Origin: Candidatus Saccharimonadota bacterium
Lineage (GTDB): Bacteria; Patescibacteriota; Saccharimonadia; Saccharimonadales; UBA4665
DNA length: 32,949 nt
Assembly: GCA_028289125.1 (NCBI GenBank)
Contig: JAQGGZ010000003.1
Span: forward strand, 1-32,949
Direction: 5' to 3'
Positions 8,731 to 16,357 of this stretch are shown piece after piece; within the stretch, counting starts at the first letter, position 1; each line of letters opens with the position of its first letter. The translations under genes and the position numbers were made by a program. The notes beneath the pieces were generated by a model. That model did no database searches and was not told where the DNA came from. It saw only the letters and a list, made by a program, of their open reading frames with translations.

Positions 8731-10016
8731 GCAGTATCTTCGCCCTGATCGACTGCAATAACTTCTTTGTCAGTTGCGAACGGGTGTTTCGCCCCGATCT
8801 GGAGAACCGGCCCACCGTCGTACTATCCAGTAATGACGGCTGTGTAGTGGCCCGTAGCAATCAGGCCAAAGCCCTCGGTATCCCGATGGGCGCACCGGTC
8901 TTCAAGTACCGTCAGGTGCTTAAAGACAACGACGTCGTCCAGTTCTCAGCCAACTTCGAATTGTACGGTGATATCAGCAGCCGCATCACCAGTCTACTGA
9001 CCGAACTGACCCCACGTATCGAAGTCTACTCGGTCGACGAATCTTTTCTGGACTTGCAGGGCCTCAACATTACCGACTATGCGGCTTGGGGCAGGGCGGT
9101 CAAAGACCGAATCCAACGCGAAATCGGCATCCCGGTCTCAGTCGGAATCGCGCCCACCAAGACCCTGGCCAAACTGGCCAGCGAACAGGCCAAACACGAC
9201 GAAAGCCTCGGTGGCGCTTTCAGCTTCCTCGATCTTTCCGAAGCCGAACACGATGCCATGCTGCAAAAGACCCCGGTCAAAGACCTCTGGGGTGTCGGTT
9301 GGCGTCTCAACCCAAAACTGAAATCAGCCGGCGTCCACACCGCCCTCGATCTCAGCCGGCTCTGGCCCGCTACGGCCCGCCAACTGGTCGGTAGTAAACA
9401 CGGTGCCCAACTGGTCGCCGAGCTTAACGGTATCAGCTGTCATGGCCTCGAACCCGAGCACCAACCGCAGAAAAGCATCATGCGCGGCCGCACCTTTGGT
9501 GAAGACACCGACCAGTTCCATGTCATCGAAGCGGCCATCGCCAGCCTGGCTAGCGGCGCTGCCTATCGGTTACGCCACGAACACCGCTTGGCCCGGTCCG
9601 GCGGACTACTGCTCAATACCAGTAAACACAAACCCGGCTTCCGTAGCTGGTGGCTGCCGATAACATTTGATACACCGACGAACGATAGCGGCATCATCAT
9701 AAGCCGATTGGTCCGGGAACTGCAGCAGCATTATCAGCCAGGGCAGCAGTATCATCGCGCCAATGTCTTTCTGCTGGATTTCATCGCCGAAGATGCGTTG
9801 CAGACCGACCTGCTCGGCTACGTCGACACCACCATCGATGAACGCTCCCGCCGCCGTATGCAGGCGCTCGACGACATTAACAAGCGCTTCGGCAAGGGCA
9901 GGCTTGGGTATGCTGCCGAACGCTTCAGCGCCACCTGGCAACCGAAGCGCCAGCTACGTAGTCCGCGCTACACCAGCCAGTGGTCAGAGTTGCCGACCGT
10001 CCGTCTGTATCATTGA
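8727..10016 (+). CDS. umuC: Y-family DNA polymerase, UmuC (Pol V catalytic subunit)
   Basis: 429 residues from the ATGA overlap. Catalytic carboxylates are in [17 protein letters not shown] and [10 protein letters not shown]; the helix-hairpin-helix region is [19 protein letters not shown]-terminal QTDLLG may be the beta-clamp-binding motif (compare QLNLF). All polymerase motifs are intact, so translesion synthesis activity is expected. Its UmuD-like partner in the same operon has lost its cleavage dyad. The TGA stop overlaps the -35 (TTGACT, 10013-10018) of the next cassette promoter. Confidence 0.95.
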   Translation: MSSIFALIDCNNFFVSCERVFRPDLENRPTVVLSSNDGCVVARSNQAKALGIPMGAPVFKYRQVLKDNDVVQFSANFELYGDISSRITSLLTELTPRIEVYSVDESFLDLQGLNITDYAAWGRAVKDRIQREIGIPVSVGIAPTKTLAKLASEQAKHDESLGGAFSFLDLSEAEHDAMLQKTPVKDLWGVGWRLNPKLKSAGVHTALDLSRLWPATARQLVGSKHGAQLVAELNGISCHGLEPEHQPQKSIMRGRTFGEDTDQFHVIEAAIASLASGAAYRLRHEHRLARSGGLLLNTSKHKPGFRSWWLPITFDTPTNDSGIIISRLVRELQQHYQPGQQYHRANVFLLDFIAEDALQTDLLGYVDTTIDERSRRRMQALDDINKRFGKGRLGYAAERFSATWQPKRQLRSPRYTSQWSELPTVRLYH

Positions 10017-10186
10017 CTTTATTAAACGTTTATGCTAAAATATCTGAGCTTCGTAGAGGTTCCGACTTCCGATGCACCTTCACACTCTTGATGCTAGCAG
10101 TGATTGCAAATCTGTCTTGAATCGTTCGAGACCGGCTTGCAATCACTGACTTCCAGCCCACCCCCTATCAGAGAGGTACTACTCCG
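10013..10186 (+). promoter_or_regulatory. Type I cassette promoter and structured leader (Cys-rich gene)
   Basis: TTGACT (10013-10018), 17 bp, TAAAAT (10036-10041). The mRNA would start near 10047 with the hairpin GCTTCG/CGATGC (10048-10075), followed by the conserved GCACCTTCACA. The segment 10083-10100 is complementary at 16 of 18 positions to 10660-10677 around this gene's stop. A 12-bp inverted repeat (CAGTGATTGCAA, 10098-10109 and 10137-10148) forms the leader hairpin. A purine-rich AGAGAGG precedes the ATG. Confidence 0.7.
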
Positions 10187-10666
10187 ATGATTCACTTCGA
10201 CCTGACCCGTCCCGCCTACTGGATCAACACCCACCTCGACCGCAACCACCAGCACCACACGTTGACCGACTGGGCCGCCCGCTACCTACAGCGCCACACC
10301 GACATCTGCGACTTCTGCGGAGAAGCAGACGTTGCCTACGACCGGTGCCGCCACGCAGGTTGCGCGCTCCAGCTCGTTGAGCAAGACATCCGAGAGGCCG
10401 CTGAGCACCTCGAGCTCCTCTTCGGTCTCATGTGCACGATGTACGGCTGCTACCAGTTCCTCGGGACCATGGCGTTTGAGTTCTGCGATGGCTGCTACGA
10501 AGACCTGGTCTTCAACACCACCGCCGCGGATCCGCACGATCCCCGTGATACTGCTGGCCTCCAGAAGGAATGTTCCCACTGTCACGAGAGTGACTGCGCC
10601 GGTGAATCCAGCTGTGAGTACCTCCAGTTCCTACAGGACAATACGGGTGATGGACACACCTCCTAG
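10187..10666 (+). CDS. Cys-rich putative zinc-binding protein, unrecognised family
   Basis: 159 residues with paired cysteines in three clusters: CDFCGEADVAYDRCRHAGC (about 42-60), FCDGCYED (about 103-110) and CSHCHESDCAGESSC (about 129-143). The spacing fits two or three treble-clef or ribbon zinc sites. No signal peptide or membrane helix. It is a single-gene unit with a type I leader and a type I 3' structure. I do not recognise the family; the zinc-binding role is inferred from the CxxC pairs alone. Confidence 0.75.
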   Translation: MIHFDLTRPAYWINTHLDRNHQHHTLTDWAARYLQRHTDICDFCGEADVAYDRCRHAGCALQLVEQDIREAAEHLELLFGLMCTMYGCYQFLGTMAFEFCDGCYEDLVFNTTAADPHDPRDTAGLQKECSHCHESDCAGESSCEYLQFLQDNTGDGHTS

Positions 10667-10793
10667 CACCAAGGGTGCACAGGGCCGGGTAGGGACAAGT
10701 GAGGTGACGCAACTGCGCCGCTACAACCACTACGTCCCGCCCGCCCTGCAATCCCCCGAGCGCATGACGCGTTTCATGCCCTCAGGAAATTGC
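10660..10793 (+). repeat. 3' structure of the Cys-rich gene: panhandle arm, long hairpin, CCCC hairpin
   Basis: 10660-10677 spans the stop and is complementary to the leader at 10083-10100. A long imperfect hairpin follows (10680-10748: CAGGGC/GCCCTG, GGGAC/GTCCC, AGTG/CACT). Next comes the conserved CCCC hairpin (10748-10793: GCAAT..CCCCGAG..GCATGA / TCATGC..CTCAGG..ATTGC). Its 3' end supplies the TTGCAA -35 of the next promoter. Confidence 0.65.
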
Positions 10794-10967
10794 AATATCA
10801 TCAGGTTTATGCTAAAATAGCGTTACTTCGTCGAGGTATCGTTACCTCCGAGGTACCTTAACAGTCCCTCTGTCTTCCGTACATTGCGCTTGTCGAAAAG
10901 ATTACTATCCGTAGCGATCTTTTCGACAAGCGCAAGCCCCCAACCGAAGGAGCAATGTGACGCCATC
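10790..10967 (+). promoter_or_regulatory. Type I cassette promoter and structured leader (45-aa gene)
   Basis: TTGCAA (10790-10795), 17 bp, TAAAAT (10813-10818). The 5'-terminal hairpin is ACTTCG/CGAGGT (10825-10854), followed by TACCTTAACA. CAGTCCCTCTGTC (10862-10874) is complementary, with one bulge, to 11398-11409 after the second gene. A perfect 19-bp inverted repeat lies at 10884-10902 and 10917-10935. AAGGAG is at 10947-10952, followed by an ATG-TGA start-stop at 10955. Confidence 0.72.
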
Positions 10968-11105
10968 ATGAGCGCAGCCCTGTGGCTTAGATACTGGATG
11001 GACGAGAAGTACTCCCACCCGGCACCCGTCGAACCCGACGCCAAGCAGGTCGCCGCCGAGGCTGCCACCGCTGACTTCGAGCTCGATGAACACCTGAGCG
11101 AGTAA
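10968..11105 (+). CDS. Small acidic protein, 45 aa, unrecognised
   Basis: 45 residues (MSAALWLRYWMDEKYSHPAP start), with an aromatic N-terminus and an acidic, Ala-rich, helix-prone C-terminus ending ELDEHLSE. The start is not certain: AAGGAG at 10947-10952 is 15 bases from this ATG and only two from an ATG-TGA pair. A longer frame to 10884 would have to be translated through the leader hairpin and is unlikely. It is first of two genes in one transcript. Confidence 0.5.
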   Translation: MSAALWLRYWMDEKYSHPAPVEPDAKQVAAEAATADFELDEHLSE

Positions 11106-11150
11106 CACCCTCTTCCCGCAACACAGTCAGCGAAGGAGCACTACCGTACC

Positions 11151-11375
11151 ATGGCAACGAACCACCCGCGTACCCAGCCATTCCCCGGCCAACCCAAGCA
11201 GAAGCAGCCACCGCTGGGGCCGCCGCCTTCGCACAACCCGTTCATGGATCCGTTCAGCCCCTCACGGACGACCCCGTCGCCCTCACCGTTCCACCCGTCT
11301 CCGGAATGGCAATCCGAGTTCCAACCCGGGCAGCCGCCTGCGGACACCAGCTCCACCTCGGTGCGCGTCGCGTAA
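11151..11375 (+). CDS. Small proline-rich, probably disordered protein, 74 aa
   Basis: 74 residues with about one third Pro and many Ser, Gln and Thr (repeated PSPSPFHP, PPLGPPPSHNP-like stretches); no hydrophobic core, so probably disordered. CGAAGGAGCA upstream repeats the same ten bases as the Shine-Dalgarno of the 45-aa gene, 12 bases from the ATG. It shares the transcript with that gene, and the panhandle arm after its stop pairs with the leader before the first gene, so the two form one cassette. Confidence 0.55.
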   Translation: MATNHPRTQPFPGQPKQKQPPLGPPPSHNPFMDPFSPSRTTPSPSPFHPSPEWQSEFQPGQPPADTSSTSVRVA

Positions 11376-11397
11376 CTGAACTCCGGGTCGGCACGTC

Positions 11398-11530
11398 GAC
11401 AGAGGACTGCGTAAGGCGGTACGGTAGCGAAGGCGCTGAGACTCGTGTCTGACACGAATTTCCTCTCCCTAGCTACCGTACCGCCGCATTCCCCCGAGCG
11501 CATAACTTATTTGTGCATTCAGGGGATTGC
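11398..11530 (+). repeat. 3' structure of the 45-aa/Pro-rich cassette
   Basis: GACAGAGGACTG (11398-11409) is the panhandle arm to 10862-10874. A perfect 14-bp inverted repeat (11415-11428 with 11472-11485) encloses a second palindrome, TCGTGTCTGACACGA (11443-11457). The conserved CCCC hairpin follows (11486-11530: GCA-TCCCC-GCGCA / TGTGC-GGGGA-TGC). Confidence 0.65.
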
Positions 11531-11543
11531 CTTATTACCTATT

Positions 11544-12140
11544 ATGAACACCAGTAAATACCCATTGATTTCCGACCAGATCAGCCGACCAGCCCTAGAG
11601 GTCGTCCTGACTGAACTTGAAGCCGTCCTGGCCCGGGGTACCGCCGGCGCTATCTGTGAGTTCGGCTGTTATATCGGCACCACCAGCCTGTTCATCCGCC
11701 GTTTAATCGGCGACCAAAAGGAATTCCACGCCTACGATTCGTTCGAAGGCTTACCGGCCAAAGATGCCCACGACCAATCAGCCGCCGGTATCGATTTCAG
11801 GGCCGGCGAACTGGCCGTCAGCAAGAAACAGTTTCTGGAGCAGTTCCGCAAGGCCAACCTCAGATCGCCCATCACCCACAAGGCTTGGTTCGACGATTTG
11901 ACCGCCCAGGACGTGCCTGATAAAATCGCCTTCGCGTTCCTGGACGGGGATTTTTATGGCTCGATCCTGACCAGCCTGCGACTGGTCTGGCCGCGCCTCA
12001 GTGACGGCGGCAGTATCGCCGTCGACGATTATCGCCGCGAGACACTACCCGGCGTCGAACGGGCCATCACTGATTTCATGCAGGGTAAGGCCTACCGCTT
12101 GCGTTACGCCCATAATATCGCCATCATTACAAAAGCATGA
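11544..12140 (+). CDS. TylF/macrocin O-methyltransferase-like SAM methyltransferase
   Basis: 198 residues. The SAM-binding region is ICEFGCYIGTTSLFIRRL (motif I), followed by FHAYDSFEGLPAKD, and IAFAFLDGDFYGSILTSLRLVWPRLSDGGSIAVDDY. The FLDGDFYGS and VDDY segments match the metal-binding acidic motifs of TylF/MycF-type sugar O-methyltransferases. The substrate is probably a sugar or glycan but is not shown. The ATG at 11544 has no Shine-Dalgarno; TTATTA ends six bases upstream. It overlaps rlmH by ATGA. Confidence 0.85.
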   Translation: MNTSKYPLISDQISRPALEVVLTELEAVLARGTAGAICEFGCYIGTTSLFIRRLIGDQKEFHAYDSFEGLPAKDAHDQSAAGIDFRAGELAVSKKQFLEQFRKANLRSPITHKAWFDDLTAQDVPDKIAFAFLDGDFYGSILTSLRLVWPRLSDGGSIAVDDYRRETLPGVERAITDFMQGKAYRLRYAHNIAIITKA

Positions 12141-12565
12141 AGATACATATCATCACCATCGGCAAGCCGAAACTCGCCTACGCTCAGGCAGGGCTCGAAG
12201 AGTACGTCCGGCGCCTGAAGCACTTTCACCCCCTGCAGGTCACGCATCTCAGCGACCGGCACAATGACGTCGATCACATACTCGGAGCGGTAGGACGATC
12301 GTTCCTGGTCGCCCTGGCGATAGAAGGGAAGCAGCTGAGCAGCCACCAGTTATCCGCTTTCCTTGAAAAACGTCTGCTTGACGGCCGCGATATTTGTTTC
12401 GTCATCGGCGGGCCGGATGGGCTCCCGGCGGAAGTCCTTGAGACCGCTGATCTGCGCTGGAGCTTTTCCGACCTGACCTTACCGCACGATCTCGCCATGG
12501 TCGTCCTGGCAGAATCCCTGTACCGGGCCTGTGCTATCAGTGCTGGGCTGCCGTATCACCACTGA
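12137..12565 (+). CDS. rlmH: 23S rRNA pseudouridine-1915 N3-methyltransferase RlmH
   Basis: 142 residues, close to the family length of about 155. SPOUT trefoil-knot motifs are intact: start KIHIITIGKPK, the SAM-binding FVIGGPDGLP, and the C-terminal LTLPHDLAMVVLAESLYRA...YHH. RlmH methylates m3-pseudouridine 1915 in helix 69 of 23S rRNA on assembled ribosomes. The ATGA overlap couples it to the upstream methyltransferase gene. Confidence 0.95.
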   Translation: MKIHIITIGKPKLAYAQAGLEEYVRRLKHFHPLQVTHLSDRHNDVDHILGAVGRSFLVALAIEGKQLSSHQLSAFLEKRLLDGRDICFVIGGPDGLPAEVLETADLRWSFSDLTLPHDLAMVVLAESLYRACAISAGLPYHH

Positions 12566-12588
12566 AAATACGTTGTACATTCCGCCTC

Positions 12589-12869
12589 TTGCAGCCGACC
12601 TATAAGCAGGCATATACTAAGGACTAGCAATATGTGGGCTGGCCAAAAACCTTCCTCCACATAGGCTTATCAAAGCACTTCGGGAGCTACAGTTCGCCAA
12701 ACCATCACGGTCAGGCACTGGCACGTGTCCCTCCATGTCATAAACGAATCGTGTGTTATAACGCTTACGGCAGCCACCAGAACGGGCGCCCACTGAGCCA
12801 GCACCCTTTGTTCTATCCTCACCCGTCGTTCTCATCTATATAACTCTTTTATATGACAGGAGGATTGTC
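12589..12869 (+). promoter_or_regulatory. Promoter and 250-nt leader of the 92-aa gene
   Basis: TTGCAG (12589-12594), 18 bp, TATACT (12613-12618). The leader has a hairpin near the 5' end (TATGTGG/CCACATA, 12631-12663). It ends with ATGACA-GGAGGAT-TGTCAT (12853-12871), a 6-bp stem that puts the Shine-Dalgarno in the loop and part of the start codon in the stem. No other gene is seen in this stretch. Confidence 0.55.
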
Positions 12870-13148
12870 ATGGCTGTATCTCAATCTATTAACAAGCAGG
12901 TCAACGTAAACGCACTCTACTTTCGCCAACGGGGCGGAAGCTTCCGCAGCTTCCCGAAGCGTATGGAGTTCGACGGCCAGGAATACACCTTTCTGGAGTC
13001 TGGTCTGCAGATGCTCATCCAGCGCGGACAGGACGTCGTCAAGCTCTTCGACATGACAGACGGCGACAAGCGCTACAAGCTGCGTTTCAACCCATCCGAG
13101 CATGAGTGGACGCTGATCAACATTTCCCAGGCTCAGCGGGCCTTATAA
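12870..13148 (+). CDS. Small hypothetical protein, paralogue of the gene at 32720
   Basis: 92 residues, soluble and basic. Its C-terminal half, KLFDMTDGDKRYKLRFNP.SEHEWTL, aligns with HVFSVTDGINFFELKFN.SEELKW in the partial gene at 32720, and the preceding FPKRMEFDGQEYTF aligns with RPFKMQWHDKDYLI. The two are paralogues of a small beta-rich family that I cannot name. Strong AGGAGG upstream, and a good terminator 13 bases after the stop; single-gene unit. Confidence 0.8.
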   Translation: MAVSQSINKQVNVNALYFRQRGGSFRSFPKRMEFDGQEYTFLESGLQMLIQRGQDVVKLFDMTDGDKRYKLRFNPSEHEWTLINISQAQRAL

Positions 13149-13160
13149 ACCGCCCGAACA

Positions 13161-13200
13161 AAAGGCCCTTCGTGAAGTAACTATTCACGAAGGGCCTTTT
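13161..13200 (+). terminator. Rho-independent terminator
   Basis: AAAGGCCCTTCGTGAA pairs with TTCACGAAGGGCCTTTT, with a 7-nt loop and a T run. It ends the 92-aa gene. Confidence 0.9.
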
Positions 13201-13215
13201 TATACACTTGGGAAT

Positions 13216-13304
13216 TGATCAATCTGTCGAGCGGGGGGTGCCTGAAATCGGCGACGGGGAGTCGGACAAAGCCATTTCTTCTCCCCGCCGCCGAGTCAGG
13301 TGGC
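13216..13304 (-). repeat. 3' structure of the 119-aa gene: panhandle arm and long hairpin
   Basis: TGATCAATCTGTC at 13216-13228 is a perfect 13-bp inverted copy of 13757-13769 in this gene's leader. A long hairpin lies between the stop and the arm: CCTGA/TCAGG outer, then CGGCGaCGGGGAG (13249-13261) with CTCCCCGcCGCCG (13281-13293). Confidence 0.65.
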
Positions 13305-13358
13305 GTTCAGCCGGACGTCTCGTGGACGATAGGACTGAGCGCCTGCTCGTGGACTTGC

Positions 13359-13718
13359 TCAGCTGGCGGTGGCCAACTGTTCGAAGCGCGGCAAGGGCGG
13401 CACCTTCCGGTAGAGGCCGGAGCAGCACAAGCACGATTCGAGCCAGTCGCTACCGAGGTCGTAGTGACTCACGACCGTGATCATCAGCTGCGCTGCCGAG
13501 TTCTCCAGCGTGACGCTGACGACAGCAGCGTGCCGCAACAGGCGGGCTACGAGGATACGGACCTCGTATGGCTCGTCGTCGTGGACAGGAAGGCTGTTGT
13601 CGTAGATGCGAGCTTCGCACGGGTCCATCTTGATGGACAGGTCTACGGCCTTGAAGATCGTGAACTTGGCGGACGAAGTGACACTGGTCGGACGGGGCTG
13701 ACGCCATGCGAGACGCAC
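13359..13718 (-). CDS. Small hypothetical protein, 119 aa, GTG start
   Basis: 119 residues from a GTG with AGGAG seven bases upstream. The sequence reads as a globular, alternating beta-like protein (AKFTIFKAVDLSIKMDPCEA, YEVRILVARLLRHAAVVSVT) with a CLCC cluster near the C-terminus. A longer plus-strand frame over the same region has no Shine-Dalgarno and was rejected. The family is not recognised. It forms a single-gene unit flanked by a perfect 13-bp inverted repeat. Confidence 0.6.
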   Translation of the reverse strand: MRLAWRQPRPTSVTSSAKFTIFKAVDLSIKMDPCEARIYDNSLPVHDDEPYEVRILVARLLRHAAVVSVTLENSAAQLMITVVSHYDLGSDWLESCLCCSGLYRKVPPLPRFEQLATAS

Positions 13719-13832
13719 GTGACTACTCCTATTAGAAAAGGGCGATGCCGGGGAAGGACAGATTGATCAGGTTGTACTCTGGGAGGATGTACTACCACAT
13801 TCAGTTATAGCACTGTGTGAGATATATCACAA
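13719..13832 (-). promoter_or_regulatory. Promoter and leader of the 119-aa gene
   Basis: On the minus strand: TTGTGA (13832-13827), 17 bp, TATAAC (13809-13804). The leader contains the panhandle arm GACAGATTGATCA (plus strand 13757-13769), a C-rich tract, and AGGAG before the GTG. Confidence 0.65.
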
Positions 13833-13835
13833 CGT

Positions 13836-13869
13836 ACAAAAAGCGCCACACAAGGGTGACGCTTTTTGT
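13836..13869. terminator. Bidirectional terminator
   Basis: ACAAAAAGCGcCAC/GTGaCGCTTTTTGT with a 6-nt loop; A-rich on one side and T-rich on the other. It ends the minus-strand gene at 13899 and shields the promoter of the 119-aa gene. Confidence 0.8.
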
Positions 13870-13898
13870 TGAACCTTTTGAGCCGGATCTTAGCCAGA

Positions 13899-14132
13899 CT
13901 ACCGATTGGTGACGATCACTCGCATGCCCGGTGCGCGGCGCTTGGCCTCGTCAAACCGCATGCCGGTCTGCACCCCGATGGCCTTGAGCCGGGGCGAGCA
14001 TGACATGATCTGATAGCGGTGCAGGTTGCGCTGCGGGGATGGCAGATGGCGGCGCCGGACCGACCGGGGCCGGGTCACGTCGACGGCGAAGGCCCACAAC
14101 AGGTGGTTATCAACATTGTTCATTGTTTCCAT
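13899..14132 (-). CDS. Small basic hypothetical protein, 77 aa
   Basis: 77 residues, Arg-rich in the middle (DVTRPRSVRRRHLPSPQRNLHRY) and ending RRAPGMRVIVTNR. GAGGAG lies seven bases before the ATG. The family is not recognised; the basic stretch would suit nucleic-acid or ribosome contact, which is inference. It has a 200-nt leader and a normal terminator. Confidence 0.6.
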   Translation of the reverse strand: METMNNVDNHLLWAFAVDVTRPRSVRRRHLPSPQRNLHRYQIMSCSPRLKAIGVQTGMRFDEAKRRAPGMRVIVTNR

Positions 14133-14336
14133 AGTAAAAACTCCTCATTTGAATGTGGTTTAAGCAGGAACGGATTTTTGAGGGAGTCACCTGATAGGTA
14201 CCAAAACCGTTCGACTTCGGGGCCATGACAGGGGACTAAAAGCTATAAGAAGCGCGCAGGGCCCGAAGGATGCTTGCCGTTAAAAAGCTTGCGAGTCAAA
14301 GGCGAAGCCAGTACTCACATCGCTAATGCTATTATA
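14133..14336 (-). promoter_or_regulatory. Long structured leader of the 77-aa gene
   Basis: TATAAT on the minus strand (14336-14331) with no clear -35. The roughly 190-nt leader includes a hairpin with GAACGG/CCGTTC ends (plus strand 14168-14173 and 14207-14212, inner TTTTG/CAAAA and TACC/GGTG). No complementarity to the 3' side was found. Confidence 0.5.
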
Positions 14337-14363
14337 CCAGTTTCAGGGGAGTTGTGCTAGTTC

Positions 14364-15014
14364 TTAGTTGGTGGGCTCGTCGGAGGTGTCGAGGCTGATC
14401 GGCGAGTCATCGTACTTGAAGTTATACAGCTTCCACGTACCATTATCATCCTCCAGGATAACCCGCATATACCGGGTACCGTTGCTCGTTGCGACTGAAT
14501 ACGAGAAAAGGGCATGCTTGGCGTTCCCGGTTTCCGCGGCTATCTTCTTGCCAGTGACTTTCTCGTCACCTTGGAGGGCAGGCGCGGCATTGCTGACGAC
14601 AGCCGTGAGGTCCTCTTGAGTTGCCGCCTGTTTGAAGGCGTCGCTGGCCTGTGAGTACAATGACCCGACGTTCCGTGACTGAATGTCATTGACGATCTGG
14701 TCACTGACTTTCTGAGCATCTTTCGTAGCAGAGTTGACGATTGCGGTGACGACAACGATGAACAAAACGATAAGCACGACCACTGCGCCAACCGCGATGA
14801 GCGCGATTTTCAGCCACTTTGGAAAGCCCTTTTTACCAGTATCAGGCATGAGAGGAGGCTGAGGCGGAGTCGGTGGCACATAAGGCTGGTAAGGCTGGGT
14901 CGGTTGCGGTGTCGGTTGCGGAGGTAACGGTACCGGTCCGGGCTGTGGAGCTGGTTGTGGTGGCATCGGTGTAGGTGAGGTTGGCGGCACGGGGTTTTGA
15001 TTTTCTGGGTTCAT
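14364..15014 (-). CDS. Single-pass membrane protein, Pro-rich N-terminus, DUF4878/NTF2-like exterior domain
   Basis: 216 residues: a cytoplasmic Pro/Gln tail of about 60 residues, one membrane helix (about 67-93, IALIAVGAVVVLIVLFIVVV), then an extracellular domain (DAQKVSDQIVNDIQSRNVGSLYSQAS ... VILEDDNGTWKLYNFKYDDS) whose helix-then-sheet pattern resembles DUF4878/NTF2-like domains. The ATG has AGGA seven bases upstream and TATAAC 13 bases upstream, so the leader is short. It lies downstream of the thermonuclease gene on the same strand. Confidence 0.75.
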   Translation of the reverse strand: MNPENQNPVPPTSPTPMPPQPAPQPGPVPLPPQPTPQPTQPYQPYVPPTPPQPPLMPDTGKKGFPKWLKIALIAVGAVVVLIVLFIVVVTAIVNSATKDAQKVSDQIVNDIQSRNVGSLYSQASDAFKQAATQEDLTAVVSNAAPALQGDEKVTGKKIAAETGNAKHALFSYSVATSNGTRYMRVILEDDNGTWKLYNFKYDDSPISLDTSDEPTN

Positions 15015-15091
15015 GGAAGATTCCTATGTTATATCGTCAGAATAGGTTATTTATCTGGCGATTGCAACCATGACAGGCGGCCTATGATTTT

Positions 15092-15766
15092 TTACGCGCC
15101 GTGCCTGCCGCCACAGGTCTCAGATGACCACAAACCTAGTCCGGCGTTAGACGCCGCCAACTGGGCCGCCTTGAAATCAGCCTGATATTTATATGGCGTC
15201 GAATAGGTGTACTCGAACGCATACCCTTGGCTGATCAGCTGCTTATTGAAGTTACTGCCGTCGGGCAGCACGATATACCGTAACAGGCGGCCATACTTAT
15301 CACGTTCGGCCTGGCTGTCATCTCTTTCAAGGCCGACTGACTTGCCGGTGAGCATAGACTTTGAGTAGTCGGATGCTTCCTTACCGTAACACTGCACTTG
15401 TTTGCGCGGATCGATCGTCTCGGGCGTGTCGACACCGATAAGTCGGATCGTCTCAACCTTATCATCTACTTTTACTTTAACGGTATCGCCATCAGACACG
15501 GCAGTCACCGGGTAAATCCCTGGGGTATTCACAACTGCCTGAGCAGGCACGTCCTTGACCTTGGTGGTTGCGTCGGGGTTATTGATACCTATGATACCGA
15601 CGACGGCCACTACCAACGCCACAGCGGCCGTCACTATCTTCTTGGTGGATTTACGCTTGGCCATAACGGCATATACGAGCGCCACGACAAGCGGCAGACA
15701 AAGGCTCACTATGACCCCGAATTGGACCTCGCCGCCACTGTTGGAACTATCTTGCCTGACACTCAT
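15092..15766 (-). CDS. Membrane-anchored thermonuclease (SNase family)
   Basis: 224 residues. Two N-terminal membrane helices (about 15-35 and 42-60) precede an SNase domain. Catalytic residues are seen: IRLIGVDTPET (Arg, Asp, Glu as in Arg35/Asp40/Glu43) and ERDKYGRLLRYIV (Arg87 equivalent). It should degrade DNA or RNA with Ca2+ at the outer membrane face, perhaps to scavenge nucleotides from the host. The ATG at 15766 is chosen; the frame runs on to 15916 only because it reads through the adjacent hairpin. Two Cys in the domain (VQCYGK, ETCGG) could pair. Confidence 0.9.
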   Translation of the reverse strand: MSVRQDSSNSGGEVQFGVIVSLCLPLVVALVYAVMAKRKSTKKIVTAAVALVVAVVGIIGINNPDATTKVKDVPAQAVVNTPGIYPVTAVSDGDTVKVKVDDKVETIRLIGVDTPETIDPRKQVQCYGKEASDYSKSMLTGKSVGLERDDSQAERDKYGRLLRYIVLPDGSNFNKQLISQGYAFEYTYSTPYKYQADFKAAQLAASNAGLGLWSSETCGGRHGA

Positions 15767-15841
15767 ACTGACCCCGTTATTACTGAATAACTGTAGGCCA
15801 GTATCGGGATTAACACAAGGAATATGAATCGGGGTGGGAGT

Positions 15842-15931
15842 GGGGGAAAACGGAAATGCTGCAGGACGACAGCGGACTATCACTGGAATGTGATAATCGT
15901 GTCGCCCTGCAGGCATCTCAACGTTCTCCCC
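15842..15931 (-). repeat. Long imperfect 3' hairpin after the 68-aa membrane gene
   Basis: About 90 nt of nested pairing: GGGGGAaAACG/CGTTcTCCCC, ATGCTGCAGG/CCTGCAGGCAT, CGACA/TGTCG, and an apical ATCAC-TGGAAT-GTGAT. The tip is nearly identical to that of the hairpin at 31304-31390. Confidence 0.7.
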
Positions 15932-16032
15932 TCAGATGGGAATCAGGCTGCCCGAGAGGGGTCTCGGTGTGTTCGGTCGATATGCTGACGGCCGACGCTG
16001 ACAGAAGTGGTGGATGTCGGTGTGCTGACTGG

Positions 16033-16239
16033 TCAGGTCGTCTTGCGACGGCGCAGGATGAGGCGGATGATGCCACTGGCGACGAGACCGATGATCACGA
16101 AGACCACGAGTTCGATGCCCAGCATCACCAGCGCCCAGCCCCAGCGACTGGCGTGGAACAGGTCCACCCAGTAGAACAGCACGTAGAGCAGATTGTCGAA
16201 GAACACGTACAGCGGATTGCCGTGCGTTGTCAACGTCAT
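16033..16239 (-). CDS. Two-helix membrane microprotein, 68 aa (copy 1)
   Basis: 68 residues starting MTLTTHGNPLYVFFDNLLYV, with two hydrophobic segments (NPLYVFFDNLLYVLFYWVDLF and WALVMLGIELVVFVIIGLVASGII) and a basic end RLILRRRKTT. AAGGAG is seven bases before the ATG. It is paralogous to the neighbour at 16555 (NP-YVFF, LFY-VDL, W-L/M-ILEL, GRTR/RRRK). Function unknown; the NPxYVFF start and paired copies suggest a small family. Confidence 0.75.
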   Translation of the reverse strand: MTLTTHGNPLYVFFDNLLYVLFYWVDLFHASRWGWALVMLGIELVVFVIIGLVASGIIRLILRRRKTT

Positions 16240-16305
16240 GATGGTTCTCCTTGTCGGGGAAGGACGGGACCGAGCTACAATACCATTTTCTTGCTTATAT
16301 TGCAA
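16240..16305 (-). promoter_or_regulatory. Promoter and leader shared in form with the next paralogue (copy 1)
   Basis: On the minus strand: TTGCAA (16305-16300), 17 bp, TATTGT (16282-16277). The mRNA should begin near GTCCCGTC, then a C-rich tract, then CCCCGACAAGGAG before the ATG. Confidence 0.65.
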
Positions 16306-16357
16306 TATTACATTCAATTTATAATACGGCGATGCAAACGAGCAAATAGGTAGGGGT

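Noticed and set aside
10660-11530. 3' hairpins as integron attC sites
   Set aside because: Imperfect stems behind small genes recall attC, but the RYYYAAC/GTTRRRY ends are absent, units lie on both strands, each has its own promoter, and no integrase is in the window.
13215-13766. Plus-strand 183-aa frame
   Set aside because: No Shine-Dalgarno or promoter, and it runs through two inverted-repeat structures; the minus-strand gene has AGGAG and a TTGTGA/TATAAC promoter.
15767-15916. Longer N-terminus for the thermonuclease
   Set aside because: The extension only reads through the 15842-15931 hairpin; a similar MPAGR start appears at 16431 because that hairpin is related, not because of a conserved protein.
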